From assembly GCA_019424245.1 (NCBI GenBank), contig JAHYZV010000002.1:189695-253694 (forward strand): a stretch of 64,000 bases of DNA, written 5' to 3'. Below, piece by piece: positions 1 through 9,207 of this stretch. The stretch is from Clostridiales bacterium. GTDB taxonomy: Bacteria; Bacillota; Clostridia; Lachnospirales; Lachnospiraceae. The notes under the pieces are model-generated. The model was not told the DNA's origin. It ran no database searches and saw only the letters and a program-made list of their open reading frames with translations. Numbering within the stretch: the stretch's first letter is position 1; every line of letters begins with the position of its first letter. The position numbers and the translations under genes were made by a program.

Positions 1-39
1 GACTTCTTCTGAATCAAAATATTCCTTTTCAATTATCAT
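1..39 (-). CDS. 5' end of an unidentified gene running off the window
   Basis: An ATG at 37-39 (read on the minus strand) is preceded by an AAGGA ribosome-binding site six or so bases upstream and opens 13 codons (MIIEKEYFDSEEV) without a stop before the window edge. It reads in the same direction as the response regulator gene that ends about 110 bases upstream, so it may be the next gene of that unit. Too little is visible to name a product. The call rests only on the start signal and the open frame. Confidence 0.5.
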   Translation of the reverse strand, partial: MIIEKEYFDSEEV

Positions 40-151
40 ATTTATCCTTCTTTCTGTCATATAAATCACTCATAGTTTTACAATATCCAAAACAGGACGA
101 TATATTTAAGGTTCTTATGTATATATGTTCTAAACAGGCTTTTGTAATGTA

Positions 152-841
152 TTATAACTTAAATCTGTAGCCTACCCCCCATATCGTTTCGATATATTGT
201 GGCTTACTTGTATCAAGTTCTATCTTTTCCCTTATCTTTTTAATATGGACAGTAACGGTTGCAATATCACCGATAGAATCCATATCCCATATTTCCTTAA
301 AAAGCTCTTCCTTAGTGTATACATGATTAGGATGTTCTGCTAAGAATGTAAGAAGATCGAATTCCTTAGTTGTAAATATCTTCTCTTCACCATTAACGAA
401 TACTCTTCTAGCTGTCTTATCTATCCTGATGCCTCTTATTTCGATAATATCATTTTCAGGCTGGGCACTGTTTACAAGTCTTTCATATCTTGAAAGATGT
501 GCCTTAACTCTGGCAACAAGCTCACTTGGACTAAAAGGCTTCGTCATATAATCATCAGCACCTACGCCAAGTCCTCTTATCTTATCGATATCCTCTTTTT
601 TAGCTGATACCATGATAATAGGAGTATTCTTAACTTCTCTTATTCTTTTGCATATCTCAAAGCCATCTACACCTGGAAGCATGACATCAAGAATATATAT
701 GTCATAATCCCCGTCAAGTGCCTCTGCAAGACCTGTTGTTCCATCCTTGCATGTTGTTACCGTGAATCCACTTAATTCAAGGTAATCCTTTTCAATATCT
801 GCGATTGCTTCCTCATCTTCAACTATCAATACTTTGCTCAT
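152..841 (-). CDS. OmpR/PhoB-family response regulator
   Basis: A 229-residue two-component response regulator. Residues 1-115 are a receiver domain with the acidic pair in VEDEE, the phospho-accepting aspartate at about D52 (YILDVMLPG) and the conserved lysine in MTKPFSP. Residues 130-229 are a winged-helix DNA-binding domain ending in the typical GVGYRF motif. It would be phosphorylated by the kinase encoded just upstream (30 bases away, same strand) and then bind promoter DNA. Targets cannot be read from the sequence. The family is very common, so neither a specific name nor a stimulus is justified. Confidence 0.93.
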   Translation of the reverse strand: MSKVLIVEDEEAIADIEKDYLELSGFTVTTCKDGTTGLAEALDGDYDIYILDVMLPGVDGFEICKRIREVKNTPIIMVSAKKEDIDKIRGLGVGADDYMTKPFSPSELVARVKAHLSRYERLVNSAQPENDIIEIRGIRIDKTARRVFVNGEEKIFTTKEFDLLTFLAEHPNHVYTKEELFKEIWDMDSIGDIATVTVHIKKIREKIELDTSKPQYIETIWGVGYRFKL

Positions 842-871
842 ACAATTGTCCCTTTCTATTCCTTTTATATT

Positions 872-2386
872 TTATTTTTGCAGAATTCCAAGCTGGTTAT
901 TCTCATTATACTTAAGCAGATTAAGATGCATTGTAGTTCCTTCGCCTTCAACACTCTCTGCCCATATCTTGCCTTTATGGTCTTCAACGATTTTCTTGAC
1001 AATAGCAAGTCCTATGCCGCTGCCGCCTTGCTTGGAGTTTCGTGATTCATCAGTACGGTAGAATCTTTCAAATATTCTTGAAATATCCTTGCCAGCTATA
1101 CCCTTGCCATTGTCAGCCATGACAACATGTACATACTCGCCCTCGTCATAAAGGTCTATATCTATCTTTCCCTTACGGCCTTCTACCATGTACTTGACTG
1201 AGTTGCTGATTATATTATTGATAACTCTCTTTAACTGCTCTGGGTCTGCGACTATCATTACCGGCTTGTCTATATGATTCCTGTAGTTTAGCTCTATGCC
1301 AGAGGCATCCAGTTCTGTGCCTATTTCTTCACAGCAGTCATCAAAATAATCTGAAACATTAAGTTTTATAAATGTATATAGTATCCTGTTAGCATCAAGT
1401 CTTGAATATATAGTAAGTTCATCTATAAGCTTATCCATATCATTAACCTTGTTGGAAATAGTCTTAATATACTTTGCCTGTTTTTCCGGAGTATCGGCTA
1501 TTCCATCACGTAGACCCTCAACATAGCCTTTAATAGCTGTGAGCGGTGTCTTTAAATCATGTGATATATTTCTTATAAGTTCCTTCTCTTCTTTATCTGA
1601 CTGAAGCTTATCCTCTGATGACTTCTTTAGTATAAGTCTCATCTCTTCAAAGTCCTTACACACATCACCTATTTCGTTATCAGGAACCCTTGGCATCTCA
1701 AAGTCAAAGTTTCCTTCTTTTATATTATCTGTTGCAAGCTTCAGCTTGTTAACCGGCTTGATGATAGAACTGTATATCCACAGATTAAGCACAAGGCTGG
1801 TTATGACAAGTATGATGATGATGATAAAAACAAGCTGCCATAGCATCTGTCTTATCTGTGGTATGCTCTGCTTAACAGATGTGACGATAGACACACTGTA
1901 TATATTTCCTAAGCTGTCTGAAAAGTCTACCTGTTTTATAAGACTATGATATATGCCACCTCTATATGTAGCAACATCCGTTATGTTGTTCTCATCTGTC
2001 TCATACTCTGGAAGAAGCCTTGCAAGATCTGTGTTTGAATATTGTGTTGAATTATATATGACATTATTATTCTTTCTTACAACAAGCTCTGAAAGTCTGT
2101 CATTTAATGTGGAACCAAGTGACTCAAGGTATGCCCTGTTGTTAAATGTCGTTGGTTCTTCTTCTGCCTGTTCTTTTATCTGCTCATACACATCATCTGT
2201 AATACTGCCAAACAATGTCATAGGCGAATAAAAATATAACAGTACCGTATCGTCTTCTACATTATATGTCTTGCATATACTATCCGACTGTATCTTAAAT
2301 ATTCCGACAACAAACACGCATAAAAGCAGCGCCGGAAGTATAACCATAACGCAGAATGAAACCTTTAACTTATCTTTTAATTTCAT
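872..2386 (-). CDS. Sensor histidine kinase, HAMP-HisKA-HATPase_c
   Basis: A 504-residue membrane sensor kinase. A transmembrane helix near residues 8-30 is followed by an extracytoplasmic sensor region of about 150 residues, a second helix near 185-207, a HAMP linker, and a HisKA domain with the phospho-accepting histidine in NISHDLKTPL. The ATPase domain shows the N box (NNIISNSVKY), the G1 box (DNGKGI) and the G2 box (GGSGIGLAI). The start has GGAG nine bases upstream. It precedes the response regulator by about 30 bases, forming a standard kinase-regulator pair. The sensed signal is unknown. Confidence 0.93.
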   Translation of the reverse strand: MKLKDKLKVSFCVMVILPALLLCVFVVGIFKIQSDSICKTYNVEDDTVLLYFYSPMTLFGSITDDVYEQIKEQAEEEPTTFNNRAYLESLGSTLNDRLSELVVRKNNNVIYNSTQYSNTDLARLLPEYETDENNITDVATYRGGIYHSLIKQVDFSDSLGNIYSVSIVTSVKQSIPQIRQMLWQLVFIIIIILVITSLVLNLWIYSSIIKPVNKLKLATDNIKEGNFDFEMPRVPDNEIGDVCKDFEEMRLILKKSSEDKLQSDKEEKELIRNISHDLKTPLTAIKGYVEGLRDGIADTPEKQAKYIKTISNKVNDMDKLIDELTIYSRLDANRILYTFIKLNVSDYFDDCCEEIGTELDASGIELNYRNHIDKPVMIVADPEQLKRVINNIISNSVKYMVEGRKGKIDIDLYDEGEYVHVVMADNGKGIAGKDISRIFERFYRTDESRNSKQGGSGIGLAIVKKIVEDHKGKIWAESVEGEGTTMHLNLLKYNENNQLGILQK

Positions 2387-2484
2387 GTTTTCTCCATATA
2401 AGTCATATTAATATATTTACAACCATCATGATAATAGTTTAACATATTTTAACAGAATATTTGTAAAAAAATGATAAAAATATA

Positions 2485-2578
2485 TAAAAAAACTGCGGAA
2501 ATATATCATGCCTGCGATATCTTGTGATAAATCTGCCATTATCACTCCGGATATCTGCACAATATTATTCTCCGCAGT
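2485..2578 (-). terminator. Branched intrinsic terminator after murA
   Basis: Outer arms ACTGCGGA (2492-2499) and TCCGCAGT (2571-2578) pair perfectly. Between them GATATC and GTGATAA pair with TTATCAC and GATATC, giving an inner hairpin. On the minus strand the structure is followed by seven U residues (A run at 2485-2491). It lies just after the murA stop codon and separates murA from the histidine kinase gene. The roughly 90-base branched form is longer than a usual terminator. Confidence 0.75.
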
Positions 2579-2584
2579 CTATTA

Positions 2585-3877
2585 TCATCCTATTTTCAAC
2601 TTAAACTTCTGAAGTTCTCTTTCAGAATCTACTCTTGCTATAACAGCACCAAGTGCTGAAAGTTTACCTTCAAAATCTTCGTACCCTCTCTGGATATACT
2701 CTATATCGTCTATTTCTGATATGCCCTCTGCCGCAAGTGCCGCGATCACAAGTGCTGCTCCAGCTCTTAAATCAGGTGCTGAAAGCTGTGCTGAGGTAAA
2801 ATGCTTAACACCTTCTATATAAGCTGTATTGCCCTCAACTTTAATCTTAGCACCCATCCTGTTAAGCTCATCAACATACTTGAATCTATTCTCAAATATA
2901 CTCTCTGTAACCATGCTTGAACCGTTAGCAAGTGCAAGTGCAACTGCTATCTGTGGCTGCATATCTGTTGGAAAGCCAGGATATGGAAGTGTCTTAACAT
3001 TAGTACTTCCTATCTCACCTTCTGCTATAACCCTTATCCAGTCGTCACCTTCTATGAGCTGACAGCCCATCTCATGAAGCTTGGCAGTTATAGACTCAAG
3101 ATGCTTAGGAATAACGTCCTTTATGACAACATCTCCATGTGTAGCTGCTGCCGCCATCATAAAAGTTCCTGCCTCAATCTGATCTGGTATTATAGAATAT
3201 GTGCATCCATGAAGTCTCTCTACGCCCCTTATTCTTATAACATCTGTACCAGCACCCTTGATATTAGCTCCCATGGCATTAAGGAAGTTAGCTACATCAA
3301 CTATATGTGGCTCCTTAGCTGCATTTTCAAGGATAGTTTCTCCATCAGCCATGCATGCTGCCATCATAAGGTTAATAGTGGCACCTACTGTTACAACATC
3401 AAAATATATGTGTCCGCCAACCAGTTTTTCTGCTTTAGCGCTGACAACTCCATGATCTATGTTCACTTTGGCACCAAGTGCTTTAAAGCCCTTAAGGTGC
3501 TGGTCTATAGGTCTGCTTCCTATGTTACAGCCACCTGGAAGTGCTACGTTAGATTCATTGTACTTACCAAGTAACGCACCAAGAAGATAGTATGACGCTC
3601 TTATCTTTCTTATATATTCGTATTCAACATTAAGATCACATATAGATCCGCCGTTAATCTGAACTGTATTATTATATATATATTTTACCTTTGCACCTAT
3701 TCCTTCGATTGCCTGAAGCAACACCTTTGTATCTCTCACGTTAGGTACATTCTCTATTGTTACGGTCTCATCTGTCATAATCGCTGCTGCCAGAATACCA
3801 AGTGCTGCATTCTTAGCTCCACCTATGGACACTTCTCCACAAAGTGGCACTCCACCTTTGACAACATACTGTTCCAT
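2585..3877 (-). CDS. murA: UDP-N-acetylglucosamine 1-carboxyvinyltransferase
   Basis: A 430-residue cytoplasmic enzyme that transfers enolpyruvate from phosphoenolpyruvate to UDP-GlcNAc, the first committed step of peptidoglycan synthesis and the target of fosfomycin. The catalytic cysteine is about C117 in LPGGCNIGSRPIDQH, and the substrate motif GAKNAALG is near residue 20. Length matches the family. The start is the ATG at 3877, which has GAGGTG six bases upstream; an in-frame GTG three codons earlier overlaps that ribosome-binding site. The gene stands alone between a cell-wall peptidase gene and a two-component system, with its own terminator. Firmicutes often carry two MurA paralogues, so this could be MurA1 or MurA2. 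Confidence 0.95.
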   Translation of the reverse strand: MEQYVVKGGVPLCGEVSIGGAKNAALGILAAAIMTDETVTIENVPNVRDTKVLLQAIEGIGAKVKYIYNNTVQINGGSICDLNVEYEYIRKIRASYYLLGALLGKYNESNVALPGGCNIGSRPIDQHLKGFKALGAKVNIDHGVVSAKAEKLVGGHIYFDVVTVGATINLMMAACMADGETILENAAKEPHIVDVANFLNAMGANIKGAGTDVIRIRGVERLHGCTYSIIPDQIEAGTFMMAAAATHGDVVIKDVIPKHLESITAKLHEMGCQLIEGDDWIRVIAEGEIGSTNVKTLPYPGFPTDMQPQIAVALALANGSSMVTESIFENRFKYVDELNRMGAKIKVEGNTAYIEGVKHFTSAQLSAPDLRAGAALVIAALAAEGISEIDDIEYIQRGYEDFEGKLSALGAVIARVDSERELQKFKLKIG

Positions 3878-4159
3878 ACTTTGCACCTCAATATCACTTA
3901 CTCATCATATCTAAAACTTTAGTTTCCTGCTTTAGTTTCTTTATTAATTATCGACATATCTGTCATTTATATTCAATATATCATGGTATTCACGGCTTAT
4001 CACAAAAACAACTATCATGCATTAGTGACATAAAGCCGTCAAAACATTCATCATGTGTATACTTTTACTTTATTATCTAAAATAATATTGGTATTTAAAT
4101 CAATATCTTAATGATTATATCATACCTTTTTATTATGTCAACGTTATATATCCATAAAG

Positions 4160-4196
4160 TTTAAAACAGGGCATGGATTATTAATATCCACGCCCT
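4160..4196 (-). terminator. Intrinsic terminator after the M23 peptidase gene
   Basis: GGGC-TGGAT (from 4169) pairs with ATCCA-GCCC (to 4195) with one mismatch. On the minus strand the hairpin is followed by TGTTTTAAAC, a moderate U-rich tract. It sits directly after the stop of the peptidase gene. The remaining spacer to murA (3878-4160) is AT-rich, and I see nothing else in it. Confidence 0.6.
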
Positions 4197-4211
4197 TATT
4201 CATAAGTTAAC

Positions 4212-5744
4212 TTAATTCTTGTTTACATAATCAAGTGGATTCACTCTTCTGCCATCTATCCATATTTCAAAATGCACATGTGGCCCTGTACTATCACCAG
4301 TATTGCCACTAAGAGCTATCTCTTCACCCTGCTTTACCTGCTGGCCGGCAGTCACTGTTACTTTACTGTTATGTCCATATCTTGTCATGCTGCCATCTTC
4401 ATGCTGTATATCTACACAATATCCATAAGCAGAATACCATCCAGCCCTTGTTACTACTCCGTCTCTTGAAGCCTTAACTGATGTTCCCTGGCTGCATGAC
4501 CAGTCAACTCCGTAATGAGTTGTGCCCCATCTTGAACCATAACCTGATGAAAATGTTCCACCACTGACAGGCTTTATATATGTTGGTGGTGTAAGTGTTC
4601 CAACTGCTATCTTTGCCGGCTTTGATTCAACTGTTATATTCTCGCTTGTTATCTGTCTTGCAACCTCTTTACCATTCTCATATGTAACTGTTGCTACTAC
4701 TGAATGATGTCCCGTTGTTCCTTCATCAAGAATATAATTCGTACCTCTATAGTTGTTGTTATCATCAAGATACTCAGGCTCTGCGTTGTAATCTTCCTCA
4801 TAAGAAAGCTGCTTTGTTGTCACTACTGTTATATCTGACTCAGGCACTGTTATAACAAGCTCATCACCTGGAACTATAACTGAGTCCTCTTTTAACTTAG
4901 TATTAAGCTTTAACAAATCTTCAACTGTTATGTTATTATCTTTAGCTATACTCTCAAGAGTATCGCCCTCTTTAGCAATATAATAAACATTGGTATCGTT
5001 TACCTTTGTTATTGTATCATAAGCTTCCTGTACTGTTGATACCTCTACCTTATCAGCATATACAGCATTAACAGATACATTCTGTGCAAAACCTATAGAC
5101 TGTATCTCATCTGGTGTCTTCTTGCTTTCACCGTTAGAACCAGTACTGTCTTCAAAGAATGATGCAACTATCTGTGTATCCTGCACCGTTGTCTCCTCAT
5201 TCTTATCTATAGACACTATATATGTTCCATCTGCTGCCGAACTAGACTTAATAACCGGCTCAAACTCATCAGCCCTGTTATATGGCTGTATAAGCTTTGA
5301 AAACAGTTCTTCTACATCCTGCTTGGATGACAGATTAACTGTATAATCATCTATTCTTACAGTATATGCAAGCTGCTTTTCAACATCAAGTATACAGTCA
5401 AACAACTGGCTGTATATAGAACTTTCAAGCTGCTTTTCTGACATTCTTGACGCTATAGCCCTGTTTTCTTTATCAATCTGGACATCACAGTCCATATATA
5501 TATAATCATCAAGCTGCTGGCTTAACTGCAGACGTGCATTTGCCAGTGCCACATTAACTTCTTCCTCTGTGTTGGCTGCTCCAACATGTGTACCACGAAT
5601 TGATATGCTGTAATATCCCACATCATTGTTAAACATATTCTTAGATACAAATGGAATACCTATCACTATTGCAATGCATGCTGCAAACATAGTTGAGATA
5701 AAGGTAGTTTTCACCTTTCTTCCATATCTTGTAATGCGTGTCAT
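4212..5744 (-). CDS. LysM-G5-M23 cell-wall endopeptidase
   Basis: A 510-residue membrane-anchored or secreted peptidoglycan hydrolase. An N-terminal hydrophobic helix (about residues 12-32) is followed by a roughly 200-residue extracytoplasmic region. Next come a LysM domain (VYYIAKEGDTLESIAKDN), a G5-like domain (TTKQLSYEED to the ITSENITVESKPAKI region) and a C-terminal M23/LytM domain. The zinc ligands look intact: HYGVD supplies His and Asp, and GPHVHFE supplies the HxH pair. The start is the ATG at 5742-5744, because GGAGG lies six bases upstream; the longer frame upstream would bury that site. By family it cleaves peptide cross-links during growth or division. The combination is typical of Clostridia, and the exact bond cut is unknown. 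Confidence 0.9.
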   Translation of the reverse strand: MTRITRYGRKVKTTFISTMFAACIAIVIGIPFVSKNMFNNDVGYYSISIRGTHVGAANTEEEVNVALANARLQLSQQLDDYIYMDCDVQIDKENRAIASRMSEKQLESSIYSQLFDCILDVEKQLAYTVRIDDYTVNLSSKQDVEELFSKLIQPYNRADEFEPVIKSSSAADGTYIVSIDKNEETTVQDTQIVASFFEDSTGSNGESKKTPDEIQSIGFAQNVSVNAVYADKVEVSTVQEAYDTITKVNDTNVYYIAKEGDTLESIAKDNNITVEDLLKLNTKLKEDSVIVPGDELVITVPESDITVVTTKQLSYEEDYNAEPEYLDDNNNYRGTNYILDEGTTGHHSVVATVTYENGKEVARQITSENITVESKPAKIAVGTLTPPTYIKPVSGGTFSSGYGSRWGTTHYGVDWSCSQGTSVKASRDGVVTRAGWYSAYGYCVDIQHEDGSMTRYGHNSKVTVTAGQQVKQGEEIALSGNTGDSTGPHVHFEIWIDGRRVNPLDYVNKN

Positions 5745-5890
5745 ACGTTCCTCCATATATCGTATATACAATGGAATTCTTTCCCCGTGTAATAATTCCG
5801 TAACATTTTTGTAACAATTGTATACTACCACGCATATAACTGTTTGTAAAGGGGTTTTACGCGCTTTAGAGATATTTTATTTTTATAATT

Positions 5891-6454
5891 TTACCTTTTT
5901 TTAACTGAATATCCAAAGCGTCCGAGATGTTCACCAAGTGCGTAATACTGTCCATGTGAATAAGCTACAAGTTCAGCATCCTTAAGATGTAATGTTCCCT
6001 TGCTGTCAAGAAGTGATTCATCAACATTAACAGCGACGACTTCGGCAATAAACATATCATGGCTTCCAAGCTCCACTATATCCTTCACCTTACATTCTAT
6101 GTTAACAGGGCTCTCTTTAATAGCCGGTGCATTTATCTTAACTGACTTTTCAGGTGTAAGATGCATATCCTTGAATTTATCTGTATCCTTACCTGACTTT
6201 ACGCCACAGTAGTCCGTTGCCCGGCACAGCTTTTTCGTTGTAAGGTTAATAACGAATTCTCCTGATTCTTTTATAATATCATGGCTATATCTTTCTTTCC
6301 TTATTGATATAGATACCATTGCAGGATCCGAACATATAGTCCCTGCCCATGCAACTGTTATGATATTGGGTTTTTCTTCACCTCTCTGACAGCTGACCAT
6401 AACTGCCGGCACTGGATAAAGCATATTTCCTGGTTTCCATGTCTGTTTACTCAT
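5891..6454 (-). CDS. Flavin reductase-like, FMN-binding protein
   Basis: A 187-residue protein of the flavin reductase-like (FMN-binding split-barrel) family. The N-terminal part (KPGNMLYPVPAVMVSC, then NIITVAWAGTICSDPAM and the SISIRKERYSHDII region) is characteristic. Members bind FMN and pass electrons from NAD(P)H or act as small flavoproteins in anaerobes; the substrate here is unknown. The start is set at 6454, where GGAG lies nine bases upstream; the ATG three codons earlier overlaps the site. It stands alone, in the same direction as the peptidase gene but after a spacer. Confidence 0.85.
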   Translation of the reverse strand: MSKQTWKPGNMLYPVPAVMVSCQRGEEKPNIITVAWAGTICSDPAMVSISIRKERYSHDIIKESGEFVINLTTKKLCRATDYCGVKSGKDTDKFKDMHLTPEKSVKINAPAIKESPVNIECKVKDIVELGSHDMFIAEVVAVNVDESLLDSKGTLHLKDAELVAYSHGQYYALGEHLGRFGYSVKKR

Positions 6455-6840
6455 AATGTACATCTCCTTTACTGCTTATACTTTTCTTTATAATGTATTG
6501 TCTTTTTTAGATATCTGTCATATACCTTGTGCTTATTATCAGTATACTACAAATTTTTTGAAAGTTTCCACTATATGATTAAAGATTTTACTAAATTTAT
6601 GAATTTATTTAATTTATAAGCACATTTGAGTTGTATGATTGCTCTAATTATGTTAATATAATTTTAATAAAATGTTTATGTTGTAAGAGTTAAAAGTTCA
6701 CATCCAAAAAATCTTTCGTGCCTGCATGATATGACTTTGATCTTGCGACCCTTGCATCATATTTGTCATAGGTTAGAAGTCACGAGGGATTCTGACCTGA
6801 GTTTTATTATTTAATTATTTTTATAATTCGGAGGACATTT
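6455..6840 (+). promoter_or_regulatory. Long structured leader before the phosphofructokinase gene
   Basis: This 386-base AT-rich spacer separates divergent genes. A TATAAT at 6657-6662 is a possible -10 element. Downstream, bases 6710-6720 can pair with 6781-6791 as an 11-bp RNA stem (two G-U pairs) closing a 60-base loop, inside which TATGAC (6730-6735) can pair with GTCATA (6765-6770). The start codon follows 49 bases later behind GGAGG. No U tract follows, so it is not a simple terminator. I cannot match it to a riboswitch class I know. Confidence 0.4.
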
Positions 6841-8067
6841 ATGTTAGGAAATGTTATCGTAGGACAGTCTGGCGGACCAACTGCCGTAATCAATTCAAGT
6901 CTTGCAGGTGTGTTTAAGACAGCTAAGGACAGAGGGGCTAATAAAGTATATGGTATGCTTCACGGAATCAAGGGTCTTCTTGACAAGCAGTATGTAGATC
7001 TTTCTGAAAAGATTAAGACAGATATCGATATTGACCTTTTAAAGAGAACTCCTTCTTCTTACTTAGGTTCATGTCGTTATAAGCTTCCTGAAATCTCTGA
7101 CGACAGAGAAACATATGAGAAGATTTTCGAGATTCTTAAGGAACTTAATATATCATACTTCTTCTATATTGGTGGTAACGATTCCATGGATACTATCAAG
7201 AAGCTTTCTGACTATGCACTTCTTATCGGAAGCGATATTAAGTTCATGGGTGTTCCTAAGACTATCGACAACGACCTTGCTGTTACTGATCATACTCCTG
7301 GTTTTGGTAGTGCTGCCAAGTTTATTGCAGCTACTATGAAGGAGATTATCCGTGACGGTCTTGTATATGATTACCCAACTGTTACAATAGTTGAGATTAT
7401 GGGACGTAACGCCGGATGGCTTACAGCCGCTTCTGCTCTTGCAAGAGGCGAAGATTGTGAAGGTGTAGATCTTATCTATCTTCCTGAGAAGGTATTTGAT
7501 ATCGACCACTTCCTTGAAAGAGTTAAAGAGATAGCTTCTAAAGGTCGTTCTATGGTTATTGCTGTTTCAGAAGGTATCAAGGTTATGGACGGAAGATATG
7601 TATTCGAGCTTTCAGAGCATGTTGAGTTCGTGGATGCTTTCGGTCACAAGCAGTTAGCTGGTTCTGCCAAGTTCCTTGCCAACAAGGTAGGTTCTGAACT
7701 TGGTATCAAGACAAGAGCTATTGAGTTATCTACTCTTCAGCGTTGTGCAGCTCACATGACTTCACGTACTGATATCACTGAAGCCTTCAACGTTGGTGGT
7801 GCTGCTGTAAAGGCTGCATTTGAAGGTGAAACTGGTAAAGTTGTAGTACTTAAGAGAGTATCTGATGATCCATATATGTGCATCACTGAAACTCATGATG
7901 TTCATCAGATTGCTAACATCGAAAAGAAAGTTCCACTTGAGTGGATTACAGAAGATGATTTCGTTACAGAAGACCTTATTCATTACATAAGACCATTGAT
8001 TCAGGCTGAACTTTCACCAATCATGGTTGATGGTCTTCCAAGACATCTCAATGTAAATATGGACTAG
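6841..8067 (+). CDS. Pyrophosphate-type 6-phosphofructokinase
   Basis: A 408-residue cytoplasmic enzyme that phosphorylates fructose 6-phosphate to fructose 1,6-bisphosphate in glycolysis. The phosphoryl-donor site reads GGNDS (111-115) and PKTIDND (139-145). The Asp in place of the second Gly of the ATP-type GGDGS, and the Lys of PKTIDND, mark the pyrophosphate-using type by established family rules. MGRNAGWL, a substrate-binding signature, follows near residue 190. GGAGG lies six bases before the ATG. A strong terminator follows, so it is probably monocistronic. PPi use is inferred from these residues, not shown. Confidence 0.9.
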   Translation: MLGNVIVGQSGGPTAVINSSLAGVFKTAKDRGANKVYGMLHGIKGLLDKQYVDLSEKIKTDIDIDLLKRTPSSYLGSCRYKLPEISDDRETYEKIFEILKELNISYFFYIGGNDSMDTIKKLSDYALLIGSDIKFMGVPKTIDNDLAVTDHTPGFGSAAKFIAATMKEIIRDGLVYDYPTVTIVEIMGRNAGWLTAASALARGEDCEGVDLIYLPEKVFDIDHFLERVKEIASKGRSMVIAVSEGIKVMDGRYVFELSEHVEFVDAFGHKQLAGSAKFLANKVGSELGIKTRAIELSTLQRCAAHMTSRTDITEAFNVGGAAVKAAFEGETGKVVVLKRVSDDPYMCITETHDVHQIANIEKKVPLEWITEDDFVTEDLIHYIRPLIQAELSPIMVDGLPRHLNVNMD

Positions 8068-8174
8068 TGCCAGCATTAATAGATAATGCCAATATTTTAT
8101 TTAAGATATGAGCAGCATTTATTAATCCCCCGTGTGGCAGCTATTCCGCACATCAAAGCTTACAGGCTTTATAG

Positions 8175-8220
8175 CCCCGGATACCTTTATCATAACGGGT
8201 ATCCGGGGTACCTTTATTTT
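8175..8220 (+). terminator. Intrinsic terminator after the phosphofructokinase gene
   Basis: CCCCGGATACC (8175-8185) pairs perfectly with GGTATCCGGGG (8198-8208) over a 12-base loop and is followed by a T-rich stretch (TACCTTTATTTT). It sits about 110 bases after the stop codon. The bases between the stop and the hairpin, and the rest of the spacer to 8360, show no other clear element. Confidence 0.75.
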
Positions 8221-8360
8221 CATCTTTATTTTTAACTTTATTTTTAATCTTATTTTTTCCAAAATATTACAATTATGTGTTATGATGTGATTGATGCCTG
8301 TATGTTGTCATAACTGATATACATCATATAAAATACATGAATGGAGATTAATATTAAAAT

Positions 8361-9050
8361 ATGAATAAAGAATACCATGATAATGAAGCTTTGAAAGAAG
8401 CAAAAAAACGTACTAAAAAAAGGCCCTTATTAAGCCCTCATTTTCCAGGGTTAAAAACAATAATAAACATTATAATAATAGCCCTGCTTGTTATAGCCTT
8501 GATATACACTAAAAAGACTGCATCAACGAGTTACCAGACAGATGGCAAGGTCACTCAGATAGGCTTTGAAAATATCGGCGAGCTGGCTACACAGTCTGTA
8601 ACAACAACGTCTGTGCGTGTTGAAACTAAGGACAGAAAGCTTTTTAATATATCTATACCTCTGACAGAATCAAAGTATATATACACATATAACACTAACA
8701 TCAAGGCTGGAATCAACTTCAGTGATGTAACATGGAGTTTGGGGGATACAGAAGACACAAAGCATAACATATATGTAACTGTACCTGAGGTTAAAACTCT
8801 TTCTGCCGACCTTGACCTTGATTCCTTCAAGGTGCTCCACGAAAGTACAAGCATATTTACACCTATAACTCTTACCGAACATAACGACGCATTAAAGCAG
8901 CTAACAGATGAGGCATTAAAAGATGCCATAGCAAATGGATTATACGACAAGGCTCTTGAAAATGCCAAAACACTGCTATCCTCTTTCATATATCAGGTAT
9001 ATCCATCTGATCAGTATGATATAATATTTTCTGAATCAGTAAAAAAATAG
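8361..9050 (+). CDS. DUF4230 membrane-anchored protein
   Basis: A 229-residue protein with a basic cytoplasmic N-terminus (residues 1-32), one transmembrane helix (about 34-52) and an extracellular domain matching the DUF4230 pattern: an early strand region (DGKVTQIGFENIGELATQS), a DVTW/VTVPEVKTLSADLD core, and a C-terminal helical stretch ending in YDIIFSES. The function of the family is unknown. The ribosome-binding site is weak: GGAG lies about 15 bases before the ATG. It is followed by a strong palindromic terminator shared with the convergent surface-protein gene. Confidence 0.8.
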   Translation: MNKEYHDNEALKEAKKRTKKRPLLSPHFPGLKTIINIIIIALLVIALIYTKKTASTSYQTDGKVTQIGFENIGELATQSVTTTSVRVETKDRKLFNISIPLTESKYIYTYNTNIKAGINFSDVTWSLGDTEDTKHNIYVTVPEVKTLSADLDLDSFKVLHESTSIFTPITLTEHNDALKQLTDEALKDAIANGLYDKALENAKTLLSSFIYQVYPSDQYDIIFSESVKK

Positions 9051-9125
9051 TAAAAACAATGTAGTAAAACTAATTTAATAAAGCTAATGTGATTTTTGAT
9101 AATCATTACAAGCTTTATAAAACAG

Positions 9126-9168
9126 TAATCCCGGTTTAAAGTTCATATGTAACTTTAAACCGGGATTA
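9126..9168. terminator. Bidirectional terminator between convergent genes
   Basis: An 18-bp perfect stem (9126-9143 with 9151-9168) over a 7-base loop lies between the stop codons of two convergent genes. On the minus strand the stem is followed by a T-rich run. It can end transcription from the DUF4230 gene on the plus strand and from the surface beta-helix gene on the minus strand. Confidence 0.8.
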
Positions 9169-9207
9169 TGTCAGATTATGATTCCAATTATCTTCTTAAT
9201 ACTCTTT

